NCBI GenBank assembly: GCA_026225945.1
Contig: JAMJFZ010003163.1
Coordinates: forward strand, 19,156,501-19,220,500
DNA from: Cricetomys ansorgei
Lineage: Eukaryota > Chordata > Mammalia > Rodentia > Nesomyidae
Length of the DNA: 64,000 bases
Direction of reading: 5' to 3'
A program made the position numbers and the translations under genes. Below, piece after piece: positions 11,879 through 24,800 of this stretch. The notes under the pieces were generated by a model, which did not search any database, was not told where the DNA came from, and saw only the letters and a program-made list of their open reading frames with translations. Each line of letters starts with the position of its first letter. The first letter of the stretch is position 1.

Positions 11879-12303
11879 CATTTTTAAAGCAGAGGAGGGA
11901 TGTTCCTTGGGAAGCCGGGCTGATCACATTTTAGTTACTGCTTTTGCTCCCACTGTGTGCAGAGTCTGGCACACGGCACACGTGGTGTGGAGGCCCTGAG
12001 GCCTCTGCCTTTTGGAGCTTGGCCTGGGCTGTTTCAGTGGGCCCTGGTCAGGTGCCTGGTATACAGGTGTGGTTACTGCTTTTAGAATGCGTGCAGAGGG
12101 ATGCGTGAAGACATGGATGAGTGTCCGACTCCCTGGGTCCCCAGCCCTTACCTGATTGGTGGACATACACATCTTTGCATTTTATCAGAGAAGCTGTGCT
12201 GGCTTACTCCTGTGATCTCAGCGCTCAGCACTCCTGAGCCTGAGGCAGGAGGATCTGGAGTTTGAGGCGGTTCGAACAATATGACCTTGTTACAAACAAT
12301 CAA

Positions 12304-12480
12304 GGGCTGGAAGAGATGGCTCAGTTGTTACAGGCCCTGGCTGCTCTTCCAGAGGACTGGCGTTCAGTTCCCAGCCCCTACATCTGGTGGCTCACAGTCA
12401 CCTGTATCTCCAGCTGCAAAGAGATCTGATGCTTTCTTCTGTCCACACAGGCACCCCAAGCCCTACCCCACCCACACATG
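12304..12480 (+). repeat. B2 SINE (diverged)
   Basis: GGCTGGAAGAGATGGCTCAG head and TGGTGGCTCACAGTCACC core. Confidence 0.8.
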
Positions 12481-13719
12481 GAGATGGCGTGGGAGAGGCT
12501 GAGGAGACCACTTTCTCTCTGCTTTCCCTGGTCACTCATGGGCCTCACGTCCCTACCTTGTGCTGTTGCAGGCTTACTCTTGCCATTGCTTCTCAAGGAC
12601 TAGACGGGACCAGCTGTAGGGCAGACAGAAAAGTGTATCTGTCTGGGCTCATGAGGAGGCTGGTTCTGGGGTCTGACCAGCAGATGCGGAGCTGGAGGGA
12701 AGCGTGGAAGGCGTGGCCCACAAGGCTCTGGGGCCAGGACCAAGCAATGGAGGGAGACACAGGAGAAAGGTCATAGGGTAGGATCCCTGTAACCTGAGAC
12801 TTCCAGTAGCATGTGCATGAAGCTCGGGGTCTTCGGAAGGAGATGGTTTTAGTGTGAGGCCTATGGTGACGTTCCCCACGGCCTCTACTGAGACCTAGCA
12901 ACAGGGTCTGTTGTGGGTGTGATGGGAGTAGTAGATTGCCAGGCTGGGGTGGGGCAGGGCCTGGTGGGGCCTCTCTTCCTCACAGGCCTACAGAGGGGCC
13001 CTCATGCCTCAAGGCTTCCACTTCCCTTTTCTGAGGACACCAGAGCCCCAAGTCCTCTGTAGCTCCATGCATACTGAGGAAGCTGGACTGGGGTTCCTGT
13101 TGGCTCTGCGTAGGTAAGGAAACGGGTGGGTGCCTCATCTGTGCCAAGTATAGGGTGGTTTAGAACACACCACTGCGGGATCTGCTGGGCATGGCTCTCT
13201 CAAGTAGCCTGCAGGCCGGGTGCCATGGCTGCTGTCTCCGTCTCCTGCCTCCTCTCACTGTCTCACTCAGAAATGTGGACGCCACTGGTCAGGGTTGGAG
13301 AGGAGGTTCCAGACCTATAGAAAAGGAATACGTGTGTGGCTCAGAGGGCTTCCTGGGCGAGGACCCCCTCCTGGATCCTTGGCCCCTGACCCTACAGGGC
13401 AGAGGGAAGTGTCTGATGACTGCCACTTAGCCTCTGCCCTTTTAACTATCATGTTGCCTTATGGGCTAGGGACAGGAAAGGTGTTGACATTTTGAGGTGT
13501 AGGCTTTCTGGTTGCTAGTCCCGTGAGGGTGAGAGGCAGGACTCGGAGTGAGCTGTGCACGGCCTGTGTTCAAATCACAGCTTTCTGTTTCACTAGCTGT
13601 GTGACCATGGCACTAACTTAGCCTCGCTAGCTGGTTTCCCACATCCAGGAAATGGGAACAGTTAGATCTAGAGGCAGGTGTGCAGATTTAGAGACAGGCC
13701 CTCTCACTGGGCCTGGAAC

Positions 13720-13881
13720 TTTTTTTTTTTTTTTTCCCCTCCGAGATAGGGTTTCTCTGTTGTGACTCTGGCTGTCCTGGAACTCACTCTGTAGACCTAG
13801 TTGGCCTCAAGCTCACAGAGATCCACCTGCCTCTGCCTCCCAAGTGCTGGGATTAAAGGCCTGCTCCACCACCACCCGGCC
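13720..13881 (-). repeat. B1 SINE
   Basis: Reverse-oriented: poly-T then TCCTGGAACTCACTCTGTAG and CCCAAGTGCTGGGATTAAAG. Confidence 0.92.
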
Positions 13882-15698
13882 AACACTTTGTTTTTTGGCT
13901 AGGTTGGTGGTCACCAGAAAGCCACCTGTCTGCACAGCCCCCATTGGGTTTTCATGCAAGACAATGCCCAGCTTTTTACTTCTAAACTCGGGGAGTGATG
14001 CTTGCACGGAACATGTACTTACCTGCCGAACCATCTCCTCAGGCCAGCTGCAGGGACTTTTGAGGGAGCTATGGCAAAGGGTCCCCAGTAACCAGCTACT
14101 ACAATGGCTGGAGGGAAGAGGCGATTCTACGGAGGAGCCTTGAACCCCCTGTCCTGGCACGGTGTGTTTGGGTCTAGCTTTGGAACTGGCTCAGGGCGGG
14201 GCTAGCCTTGGTAAGTGGCTGCTGCTGGTGGGTTCCCGACTCTCTTAACGGGTCGGGGGAAACTTTGCTTCCAGCTGTAGTCCTGCATTCCTCTGCTCAG
14301 CTGTTCGCCGCTGGATGAGAGCCCTGGGTAGGCTGAGTCCTTGTGCCTGGTGCATCCCATTGCCCCGTACACCCCTGACCACTGTTGCCCAGGAATTGGC
14401 CTAATTAGATCCACAAATAAAGACGTTAACCAGGCCTGGTTTCCCACAGGCCCGAGGGTGGGGTAGAGGATCTTGCAGCAGCTCTTCTGCCTGGGCTCTG
14501 TGCTTGAAGAGACAGGACATGTCTGGGACCCGAGGAGGCAAGTGCATGTGTTAGAGTGTGCATGTGTGTATCCTCACAGCACGCACATGTATCCTGGAGG
14601 CCCACAGCTTGGGCTTGGCTTTGCCTAGAGGGGCATCTCTGGAGAGCTGTCTCAGCTGTTGGTGTCTGGGGTTTCTCAGCCCAGCAATCCCAGCCCACTG
14701 GTGTTTGTCACTGAGCCAGAGGGTCAGGCCGAACTGCTGTTTGTGTGCTTGTGGCATTTGGTTTAGTTCCCTAGAGTGGCAGTAGAGAAGTCTGCGCCTG
14801 GGAGCTGTGGTTTGAATCCCAACCCTTCTGGAAAGCACTTCCAGCTGTGTGATCTTAGGCAAGCTACTGTGCCTCTCTGGGCTCAGCTCTGTGTGTGTCA
14901 TGAGATGGTATGAATGTGTGTGCAGTTACTGCAGAGCTGCTACAGGCTGCCCTGGTTGGGCATTCCTCGGGGAGGACCGTATCCTGTTCTGTAGCCCATA
15001 GCACCTGGCTGGGCGCATATAGTTGGTGTTTAGTCAGCACTTCCTGTGGATTTGAGACTGGCTTGCCTAGAGACAGCAGAGGCAAACTGGAGGGCTCATG
15101 CTTACAGACTTAAACTGCCAGCCTGTAGGAGACAGGATTCTCCTGGATAGCAATTTGCAATGTGCCTACTACTGCAAGCCCTTGGGAAGCCTGGGCTCCC
15201 GCTCAGACCCCTGCCTAGACAGTGCCTACGGGCAGCTGCTCAGGAGCAGGAGCCTTCCCTCTGCCACAGACCTCGGCTTTTCCCATTCTGTTGCCGGGCC
15301 TGTGCTAAAGGTGGAGGGAGGCAGAGCTGGAGGACTTGCCCAGGGACGTCACGGCAGCGGGCACTGAGTGGGCTCCCTGGGACCCTGGGCTTTTAGCCAC
15401 TGAGGCCCTGTTCTCTCCCGGACATCTTTCACGGAAGCTTTTATTGGCAGCTGGTTGTGTGTGTCCTTTGTAATGTCCCTGAGTCTTCCCATGCCCCACA
15501 GCCTGCCCACCCCGTGCTGTCCGCCCTGTCATTCCACATCTGAGGCATACCATAAGGGATCGCCAGATACCTAATGCCAGACGGCTGTTTTGTGTGAGGT
15601 TTCTGTTGGAACAGGGCAGCTGCCTCTAGGTGGGGTCTGTGTGTGGTTGCTCTGATTTTAGGTTACTTCTCCCCTTGGAGGTTGGGAGGGTCAGCCTG
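13882..15698. other. Noncoding DNA, no gene seen
   Basis: Mostly unique sequence with an ancient MIR-like stretch near 14.8-14.9 kb. No supported exon. Confidence 0.4.
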
Positions 15699-16660
15699 TG
15701 TGTTAATGGGGTTCTCTAGAGGAACAGAACTGACTGAAACTACACACACACATGCATGCACGAACACACGGACACATGCACAAAGGGGATTTATTAGAAT
15801 GGCTTACAGGCTGTGGTCCAGCTCGTCCAACAATGGCTGTTTACCAATGCAAAGTCCAAGGATCTAGTAGTTGTTCAGTCCATGAGAGTGGATGTCTCAG
15901 TTGGTCTTCAGTATATTCTGGAATCCTGAAGAAGTAGGCTCTAATGGCCAGTGAAGGAATGGACTTGGTAGTGAGAGGTAAAGAGCAAAACCTTCCTCCT
16001 TCCATGTTATATAGGCTTTAAGTTGTAGAGGAACACTTAAAAGTAGTTTCTGTTATTTTGGTTTCTGTAAAAACGCAAAATGGCGTTTGGATTAGGTTTG
16101 CGTTCCCATCCCAGCTGTGGTGGAGTTGTTTACGAGTTGGATTTGGAATGCTCGATGCAGGTGGCTATAATTTGGTTACCTGCAGTCGTTCTGGCACCTG
16201 TAGCTTGTTTTTGGGATTGGGTGCCACATGGGTTAATGGGAATGTTTGGCTTAGGGTATAAAAAGTCTGAAGCCCTGAGAGTTAGGATAGGTGTTGGTTG
16301 GTGGTTTGTTGGTTGAGTTGCTGTCGTTAGTGTGATAATTCCTAAAAAAATAAAGGTTGGAGAGATTGAGTTTGTAGGTTTAGAGCTGAGACGCTAGTCT
16401 AACTCACTGTCAGCTAGTCCTCTTTAAGCTTAGGACAGCCTAAAAAGAGGCTGAGAAGATTTCTACCTTTCTCTTTCTATATTGTAGCGTGCTGCTGCGT
16501 TATGTAGGCTGCCAGCAGAAGACATGGCCCAGATTAAATGCGTATCTTCCCACTTCAAATGATTTATTTAAGAAAAATCCCTCACAGGTGTGCCCAGCTG
16601 CTTGGATTTTAGTTAAATCCAGATGTAGTCAAGTCACCAACCGAGAATAGCCATCACAGC
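15699..16660. repeat. ERVL/MLT2-like LTR interrupted by an inserted sequence
   Basis: Flanking parts (15699-16017 and 16499-16660) carry motifs of a common rodent LTR family: GTTCTCTAGAGGAACAGAAC at one end and AAAAATCCCTCACAGGTGTG near the other. Between them lies about 480 bases not belonging to that family. Family assignment is from memory and tentative. Confidence 0.5.
16018..16498. mobile_element. Unassigned insertion within the LTR
   Basis: Bounded by near-identical GTTATATAGGCT (16006-16017) and GTTATGTAGGCT (16499-16510), which looks like a 12-bp target duplication. Contains a TATA-like GGGTATAAAAAG (about 16253) and AATAAA (about 16348), suggestive of LTR-type sequence, but lacks clean TG...CA ends. 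Confidence 0.45.
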
Positions 16661-16845
16661 CCTTGCCACAAGGTGGTAGACCGGGCTGGCACATCACAAG
16701 TACGGCTAGGAAGCCTTTGGGAATGCACAGCTGTGCTGATCCGGTGGATGCTGCCAAGTGAGACTGCCAGCCCGAGTCTACCTATATCTTTGTAGTGAAG
16801 GCTGCCTCCTGCCTCTGCTTGCAATCTTCATTAATCTGTGTCAGT

Positions 16846-17072
16846 CGGGCAGGCACACTGGCACATACTTGTAATCCCAGCTACACGGCTGAGGCAGAAG
16901 GATGGCAGGTTCAAAGCTATTTAGGCTACAGAACGAGTTCAAGGCCAGCTTGGGTGTCTTAGTGAGATTCTGTTTCAAAATAAAAAGAAAGAGGGCTGGG
17001 GCTATAGCTTGGTGATAGAGTGTGTGCCTGGCATGTGTGAGGTTCCAGGTTCAATTCCCTGAACCAGAAAAA
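16846..17072 (+). repeat. B1-like plus ID composite (B4-type)
   Basis: B1-like body (CTTGTAATCCCAGCTACACG) followed by an ID unit starting GGGCTGGGGCTATAGCTTGG near 16993. Confidence 0.7.
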
Positions 17073-17114
17073 AACTTCTGTGTCTGTAGGTCCCTTTAAG
17101 AAAACACATCTCAA

Positions 17115-17268
17115 ACTAGGTGTGGTGTTTAATCCTAGCAATTGAGGGCAAAGGCAGGTAGATTTCCGAGTTTGAGGCCAGCCTGGTCTACAGACTGAGT
17201 TCCAGGCTAGCTAGAGCTACACAGCGAGGCCCTGTCTCAAACAGAAGCAAACAAACAAATGAACAAAC
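17115..17268 (+). repeat. B1 SINE
   Basis: AGGTGTGGTGTTTAATCCTA head and TTTGAGGCCAGCCTGGTCTA; A-rich tail with CAAA repeats. Confidence 0.88.
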
Positions 17269-17284
17269 CTATCGAACACTCTGG

Positions 17285-17470
17285 GTCTGGAGAGATGGCC
17301 TAGTGGTTCTTACAGAGGGCCTGAGTTCAGTTCCCATAGCCTGCATTGAGTGGCTCACAACTGCCGTGACTCCAGCTGCCTGTGATGCTGCCTTCTGGAC
17401 CCCGTGGGCAGCTGCATATGTGTGGCATATACACATGTAATTAAAATAAAAATGAATCTAAGAAAAGAAA
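17285..17470 (+). repeat. B2 SINE
   Basis: TCTGGAGAGATGGCCTAGTG head and AATAAAAATGAATC tail. Confidence 0.85.
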
Positions 17471-18144
17471 ACACAATCTCATGTGGATACTTAGTATAAC
17501 ACAGGTGCAGGGGGATGCCCTGGTTGAAGCGAGCAGTGTAGAAGCTGAGCCTGTGGCCCCTCTGCCTCCCCAAACCATCTGCATCCTGAGACTGTTCTTA
17601 AATCCCAGGCTGCCAGGATCTCAGTTTGGGATCCTGGGGACTGAAGACATTGAGGCATCCAGAGAGTGTGCTGTTCACTTAGGACCCTGGGAACAGAGCA
17701 GAGGTTAGACCAGGTCCCATACCGTGCTCATGTGGTCTGCCACATGGCTCTATTGAAGCTCAGGGAACAGAGGGAGGCTGATCTAGGAGCTCTGTGGAGA
17801 TCATTAGGGATCTGCCTAGAAAAAGAAATGAATGTGGTCTGGCCGCACACCACGTGCGTGATGCTGGGAAGTCTATCACCAAACAGGAAGTGGCTTAGTC
17901 AGGCTTTGAGTGACAGTGTGCTATGCCAGTCTCCAGGGTGATAAAGGCACTGTGGGTCTGTGCCATCCGCTGCAGTAGCCACAGTTCCGTGTATGTACCT
18001 GTGGCCCTTAAAGTGACCTGTGTGACGGAGGGACTGGGGATTTATTTAGTCAGAGTCTTGTTATATAGTCCAGGCTGTTCTCAAACTCACAATCTTCCTG
18101 CCTCAGCCTCCTGAGTACTACTACACCTGGCTTCCATAATTCCA

Positions 18145-18298
18145 TTTTTTTTTTTGTTTTTGGAGACAGGTTTTCTTTGTTGCCCTGGCTGTCCTGGAAC
18201 TCACTCTGTAGACCAGGCTGGTCTTGAACTCACAGAGATCCACCTGCCTCTGCCTCCCAAGTGCTGGGATTAAAGGTGTGTGCCACCATCGCCTGGCC
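18145..18298 (-). repeat. B1 SINE just upstream of the Adcy7 leader exon
   Basis: Reverse-oriented B1 with poly-T; a more decayed B1-like fragment lies beside it (about 18036-18130). It ends about 165 bases before the inferred acceptor at 18462. Confidence 0.9.
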
Positions 18299-18462
18299 CG
18301 TAGTTCCATTTTTAATGACTTTGAATTCACTTATGCCCAGGTATTTACTGTATGAAACTGTAGTTCTCAAAAGGCCTCACGTGACCCCACCTTCCCTTAT
18401 GTGAGCTCTTCCCTAATTGGCCTATTGACATCGAATGTTTTCGCTCTGCTTTGTCTCCACAG

Positions 18463-18712
18463 ATCTGAGGACCTGGAAGGTCCTGTCAGCTCATCCTAGA
18501 CACCCTGAAGACACCAGTGATCAAGACCCAGGAGCTGGAGCAGGTACCACGTGCCCATGGAGCCACAGGCTCCCGGTGCCTCTGCCCAGTCCTGCCGGCT
18601 AGCCTCAGCGAGGCTGGAGTCCTAGGCAGCATACAAGAGTGTCACCAGACAGATGCATTCCAGGCCGTGGAACTCCTGAGCAGGCTGCTGGACCAGGCCA
18701 CTGGGGAAGAGG
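18463..18712 (+). other. Adcy7: Adcy7 5' UTR part of the first coding exon
   Basis: A polypyrimidine-rich stretch ending in CCACAG at 18457-18462 is a good splice acceptor, so the exon with the start codon probably begins at 18463. The leader holds two upstream ATGs (18557 and 18653), each followed by an early stop. The main ATG at 18713 has A at -3 (GAGGATGC) and opens a frame that matches the known ADCY7 N-terminus. Earlier noncoding exons and the promoter were not located; they may lie upstream in this window or outside it. Confidence 0.75.
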
Positions 18713-18883
18713 ATGCCAGCCAAGGGGCGCTACTTTCTAAATGAGGGTGACGAAGGCCCCAACCAGGCAGCACTCTATGAGAAGTACCGCCTCACCAGCC
18801 AGCATGGACCACTGCTGCTCTTGCTCCTCCTGGTGGCTGTGGCCACCTGCATTGCACTCATCTGCATCGCCTTCAGCCAGGAG
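18713..18883 (+). CDS. Adcy7: Adcy7 coding exon 1 (residues 1-57)
   Basis: Encodes the cytosolic N-terminus starting [12 protein letters not shown] and the leucine-rich first membrane helix (about 33-53). It ends after a complete codon at GAG, followed by donor GTAAGG. Confidence 0.96.
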
Positions 18884-21800
18884 GTAAGGCCTGGGCAGTG
18901 GCATTTTGGCCATCCTACTCTGATGAAAAAGCTTTGGCACATTGGAGCCTGCCTGAATCTTTATTTTCTTCCTCTGAGAACTGCAGGGCGGGTGGAAAAC
19001 AAGTCAATGAATTTGATCTTGAAGTCTGGTTGATTTTAGCTATTACATTAATTGTACCAAATAAATCACCTTCATTTTTTTTCCCCACCATGGCATTCAA
19101 TCTGTTAAATATCTGAGTCAAGGCTTATATGTTACTTCCTTCCCTTGTCTGACCATGGCAGACATCATCAATCAATCCCCGTATCCCTTTCTGAATCTGG
19201 CTATGATCTCAGAATTTTTCTCCTCCTCTTCTTCCTTCTCTTTAGCTCCCTTCTATTTCTCTTTTACCTCTTCTTCCTTTTCCTTTCCCCCTTCTTTCCT
19301 TCTCTTCCTCTTCTTTGATTTTGTTTCACTATGTAGCCCAGACCAGCCTTGAATTCATAGTTCCCTAAGTGCTGGTGTAAAATCCTTACCATGGTCAGGG
19401 CAGATACTACCAGCTTTGGCTCCTGACCTGTGCCCTTACTTTGCTGCCGCCACCAGCTTGGGTAGCTGTTGGTCACTCAGCACGCTGCCAGTATGACTGA
19501 GAACCTGTTTTTTGTTTTTCTTCATTTTCTTGTTGATTATTGTAAATGAAACTGAAAGTTTCTGAAGTAATAACAGAGGCTGTGAGGAGTTCTGCGTCAG
19601 GTAGCCCGTGTTGGGTAGCCAGGACCCTTCAGGGAGTTGAAAGGGACAACTGGACCCTGCAGCTACAACACAGACACCACCTTCCTGTCACTTTCCAGAG
19701 GCTGGTGGTGCTTTCACCCTCCTGAAGCTTAGGGTCTATGGGGGACCCAGGATCTTCTGGGTACCTTTGCCTTCTGGACCCTTCTCCCTGCTTGCGCCTC
19801 TACTCCATGCCGTTCCTGTGTGGGATACCGCTCTTTGTGTCCCTCCAAAGCCAGTTCTTAGGCACAAATTCCTCTAGGCACTTAAGCAAGGCTTTGCCCA
19901 GAAGAGCCCTGTTCTGGCTCCTGTGGTTTCACCTGTCACCCACAGGGGAACAGTGGCCTCTTAGGGCAGGGTGGAGCGCTCAGGCTGCTGCAGCGACTGA
20001 AAAGGGCACCGTTAGCAGAGATGGCGGTGCACGCAGGCCTGAGGTTATGGGGAGACCAGGCGTCAGGGGATCCCCGTGCTGCTGTGTGGGAGATGCTTGA
20101 GGTGACTGCGGGTAGACCTCCTGGAGGAGTGGGTGCTCCACTGGAGAAAGTCAGGGTACCCTGTGTCTGTTTGCTCTACCCAGGATCCCCCCAGACACCA
20201 GGCTATCCTGGGCACTTCGTTCTTCATGCTGACGCTGTTTGTGGCTCTCTATGTGCTGGTGTACACCGAGTGCCTGGTGCGGCGATGGCTTCGGGCCTTG
20301 GCTCTACTCACCTGGGCCTGCCTCATGGTGCTAGGCTCTATGCTGGTGTGGGACTCCTGGAGCAATGGAGCCTGTGCTTGGGAGCAGGTAATGGTGGGAG
20401 CCGATGCCACTGGCTTGAGTGCCAGCAGCTGGGATATGCAATCAGCACCTTCTGCCTGCTGGTAGCGGTGGGGCTCGTGGGAGTGGGCCGACACAGGCCT
20501 GTGGCTGCGGCCCTCCCTGAAGGCTATGGCTCTGGAATTTAAGATGGCTCTCAGCTGACCCTCTTCTCAGAGGAGAAGGTACCCCTTGAGTACCTGGCAT
20601 TTTGGATAGAACCTGTTTGGTTAGAGATGGCAAAATTCCAACTCAAGGAGGGAAAGGCACCAATGGGGGTGTGCCCAGAAGAGCTGAATAGGGCTGGCCC
20701 TTGCTCTAGTGGCCTGGCCACTTTGCACTCGGTTCTCCTCCATGTTGCTTTGTTCCTGAGCGTACTGCCCCCAGTGGAGGCAGAGCTGGCTGCTCACTCA
20801 CTAGGCTAGCCATCTCAGGTGAAAGCTGCAGACTTTGCTCAACCAAAGTTGAGTTGTACCACCTGGCCTGGTTAGCCACAGTTGCCATGAAGTGGCATAC
20901 TCTGATCATAGCCTGTTCAGATGGTGGGGTGGGGTCAGGTTCATGAAACCCTACACTGAAAGGCAGGGGTGAGGTAGCTAGTGACCCGGCCCCATCCCAG
21001 CCTTCCATGGTTACCAGGCCAACAGCCAAGGGCTCTGACACAGATGGTAATTCAGTATTGAGACGATGAGCAAGGCAGTGTGTGTCTTCTGTCCTGCTGT
21101 GTGTCTGTCTGTTCCTGGGCTTCACCATGTAGGGGAGAGATGAGAGGTCCCAGGGTGGGGATGTCCCAGGTGGCAACAGGCCAAGGCTTCTCCTTCTACT
21201 TGGTTCTGGGCCCTGTTGAATCTCTGGGTGCACTTGTCCCCAGGTGCCTTTCTTCCTGTTCGTCGTCTTTGTGGTGTATGCGCTGCTGCCCCTCAGCACG
21301 CGGGCAGCCATCGCAGTGGGAATGGCCTCCACTGTCTCCCACCTCCTGGTGTTTGGAGCTGTGACAGGAGCCTTGAAGATGTCCATGTCTGGCACACAGC
21401 TGGGGCTGCAGGTGAGGGTGACGGGCTGGACTGTGGCAGGCTCTGGCCAGGCGGAGGTTGAGCTTTGGGACTGTGCTTGCAGACAGGTGGCTGCAGGGCC
21501 CTGTCCTGTCCATCGTAACTAGGATAGCTGATGGCCTCCAGCCCTAGCTGCTGCAGGCCAGGGCCCTGCGGCGGTGAGGTCCTGTTCTGAGTGTCTCTCC
21601 CCGGTCCAGGTGTCAGTGACTCTGTTGAGTGGGCGTGCCTCCCAGTCTCATCACTGGGGTATAGGGATGTGTCTTCCTTCTGACTGCCTAGATGTCCACT
21701 TCTGGGGGAGAGGTCAGAGCTCTGGGCAGCCAGCTTGGGTGCTCTGCCTTCTGTGGCTGGGTTCAGGGCTCAGTGAGGTGGCCATCATCTCCTTTGAAGT

Positions 21801-24800
21801 GGTCTCCCTTGACTCTGGTACCCTGGCCTTAATGGGCAGGACATGTTTCTGGAAGGGCAAAGAAGGCCCAAGTCCTGGTCCCATAGTCATAGCAACTCAT
21901 TAAGGGATCAACTGTTATCTGAGCCTCAGTTCCCTACCTGACCCAGGAAAAATGGCAATGGGGACAAATGCCATCATGTCTGCTGTGGGGCCGGGCCATG
22001 CTGACCCATGCCCTGGGCTGCCCTCAGCTTCTGGCCAATGCTGTCATCCTCCTGGGTGGGAACTTCACTGGTGCCTTCCACAAGCACCAGCTGCAGGACG
22101 CTTCCCGGGACCTCTTCATCTACACCGTCAAGTGCATCCAGATCCGGCGGAAGCTCCGTGTGGAGAAGCGGCAGCAGGTAGGGACCTGCATCCTTTCTCC
22201 CCATCTCCTCAGCTGCTATGTACCCCATCCATCCTGTCCAGCTTCACTGTGCTGAGTGCCATGTGGTCCATGTGGCTGACCCCTTGCAGGGCTTATTCCT
22301 GGGAGCTTTGGTGACAGGGAGGGTATGTGCTCCACCAGGGGGATGCTGGGTAGATGTAACCCAGTGGGAAACAATGGCATCACGGGAAGAATTTGTGGGA
22401 AGAATGATGTCCAGGAGGCTAGCCTAGGGTCTGATAATACTCTGCCTATGTCCCCCGGTCCTCCCACTGGTCTGTCCTCCTGTGCCCAGGAGAACCTGCT
22501 GCTTTCGGTGCTCCCAGCCCACATCTCCATGGGCATGAAGCTGGCCATCATTGAGCGCCTCAAAGAGGGTGGTGACCGGCGCTACATGCCTGACAACAAC
22601 TTTCACAGCCTCTATGTCAAGCGGCACCAGAATGTCAGGTGGGCAGAGCTCGGGAAATGCGTGGTACACGATATCCTCTGAGAATTCAGCCATCACTACC
22701 TTGATCCTGGGCAGAGAGTGCTCTGTTGGGAGCCTCAGTCCATACAGGGATCAGGGATCAGGCCCTTTCTTGGGCCTCAGTTTCTCCTTGTTTCCTCAGA
22801 GGGAGGATTATATCAAGGCACTTAAAAGGGCTAGGGTGGTACTGGGGAAGAAGACCCAGTGTGTCCCCAAAATCATAGCAGTCCATGTGAATTAGTTGCA
22901 CAGTTGGGGGGAGGTGGGCCTTTCTGATGATTCTCCCCAAAGGAGGTGAAGCCCCCAAGCTTGGAGACTAGGTGCTGCCTGTCCTGACACCTGGCCTTAC
23001 TGATTTAGTAGGGTTCAGGATCTCTTGTGAGGTTTAGTGTGGCCACTTTGAGCTCCACCTTTGTCTCTGCCCGATGAGGGACAGCAGTATATCCCAACAG
23101 ACATCTATTAGCCCCAGTCAGGGCTGCATTCATCTGCAGTGGGGCCTGAGGGCATTACCACCTACTCCCCCTTTCCCTGCCAACCTCCGCTTGCTGCCTC
23201 ATGGTTCTTCAAGGGCCTGGGGAAGATTGGAAGGAGGAGGAATTGTGTTCCAGGAGTTCAGGTCTCTTGACTCCCTTGGTGCAGGTGCAGCGAGGGTGCA
23301 GGGCGCTGGGAGCCGTGCAGTGACAGGCTGTGGATAGTCTGCTCTGTCTTGGCATAGCGAGAGAGGCCGCTGGATCTAAGATGGCTCGAGCTGGCTGGGA
23401 GTATCTCTTCTGGCCTTTGGGCTGATGGGGACAGAGACACGGTCGCCCCCCAGGGGTCTGATCCAAGCCCTGTCCACCCGGCTTAGCATCTTGTATGCAG
23501 ACATCGTGGGCTTCACACGGCTGGCCAGCGACTGCTCCCCCAAGGAGCTGGTGGTGGTGCTCAACGAGCTGTTCGGGAAGTTCGACCAGATTGCCAAGGT
23601 GAGCCTGGCTCTGCCGTCAGCCTGCTGCCGCCCTCACAGGACGTCATGTGCCGCATGCGCTGGAAGTGGATGGGAGGCTGGGGCTGAATTTTAGTGTCTT
23701 GAGAGTAGGTTGTTTTCTGAGTACACCACGTGAGTGGGTTGCCAAGATGCGGAAGCTGTTTCCCACCTCAGCAGGAGGAGAACAAAGTTACTGAGTGCAC
23801 ACCTAGGGTCCAGAAACTCAGAGGAGGGCTTGGACTTGCAACCTGCAGGAGATGTCTTCCATTCGGGGTGCCTTGCCTTACTTAGGGGTCTGGGAGCATG
23901 GTCTCACTCAGAATCTCAACTTGACAAATTCCCAGGTGAACTGCGTACACAGAAAGCTTGAGAACCCTTCGAGAGACCCATGGCCCAGTATGGTGGCACA
24001 CGGGTGGGGTGGGAGTGGGGGGCAGAGGCAGGCCGATCTGTAGCCCTAACCCTGGACCCATCCTGAGCACGCCCCTTGCCCGCTTACCCTGCAGGACAAC
24101 GAGTGCATGAGGATCAAGATCTTGGGCGACTGCTACTACTGCGTGTCAGGCCTGCCCGTGTCGCTGCCCACCCACGCCCGCAACTGCGTGAAGATGGGAC
24201 TGGACATATGTGAGGCCATTAAGTATGTGCAGGCGGGCCAGGACACAGGGCATGTCGCCTGTCAAACTACAATCTGAGGGGGGTGGGACGTGAGGTGTGC
24301 TCCTTCTAAAAAGCTGAACTAGGCCAGGGGTGGAGGCGCACGCCTTTTAATCCCAGCGCTCAGGACGCAGAGGCAGGCAGATCTACAGAGCGAGTTCCAG
24401 AACAGCCAGAGCTGTAGTTATACAGAGAAGCCCCGTCTGAAGGGTGGGGAGAAAAGCTAGCTTGGTGGTGTGAGACTGGGTAGCTGGGCTCTACCCTTCC
24501 AAGGACTGAGACAGCAGGAGGAGCTCAGGGCAGATAGCAGAAAGGATTTCCAGAGGCAAGGTCCAGCCCCTCTGGGAAGCTTCTGGTGCCAGAAGAACCT
24601 ACTCCAGCAACAGGGAGACCTGGGTTCCTGGGTCTTGTGCTGGCATTGATCTGTCAGGGAGGTGCTCATGGGTGCAGGGAGGTGCTCAGGGGTTGTGAGT
24701 GTGGCTTGTGAAGGCAGCAGACAAGGTACTCAACCCAGTACCACTTTGCTGTGACTTGAGAGCTCTCCCCAAGTGGTAAGATAGTCCACAGTGCGGGACA

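Larger units (their letters stand above)
9729..13719. other. Noncoding DNA with old repeats
   Basis: Includes a MIR-like stretch near 10.3 kb, a GGT run at 10541-10556, an L1-like fragment and B3/B2 SINEs listed separately. No exon is supported. Confidence 0.45.

Noticed and set aside
15752..15790. CA/GCA repeats suggesting a direct-repeat array
   Set aside because: A short imperfect ACACAC-type microsatellite in an LTR-like repeat; no regular spacers, so not CRISPR-like.
20706..21395. 229-codon minus-strand open frame
   Set aside because: Overlaps Adcy7 exon 3 on the opposite strand; low-information composition and no recognisable domain.
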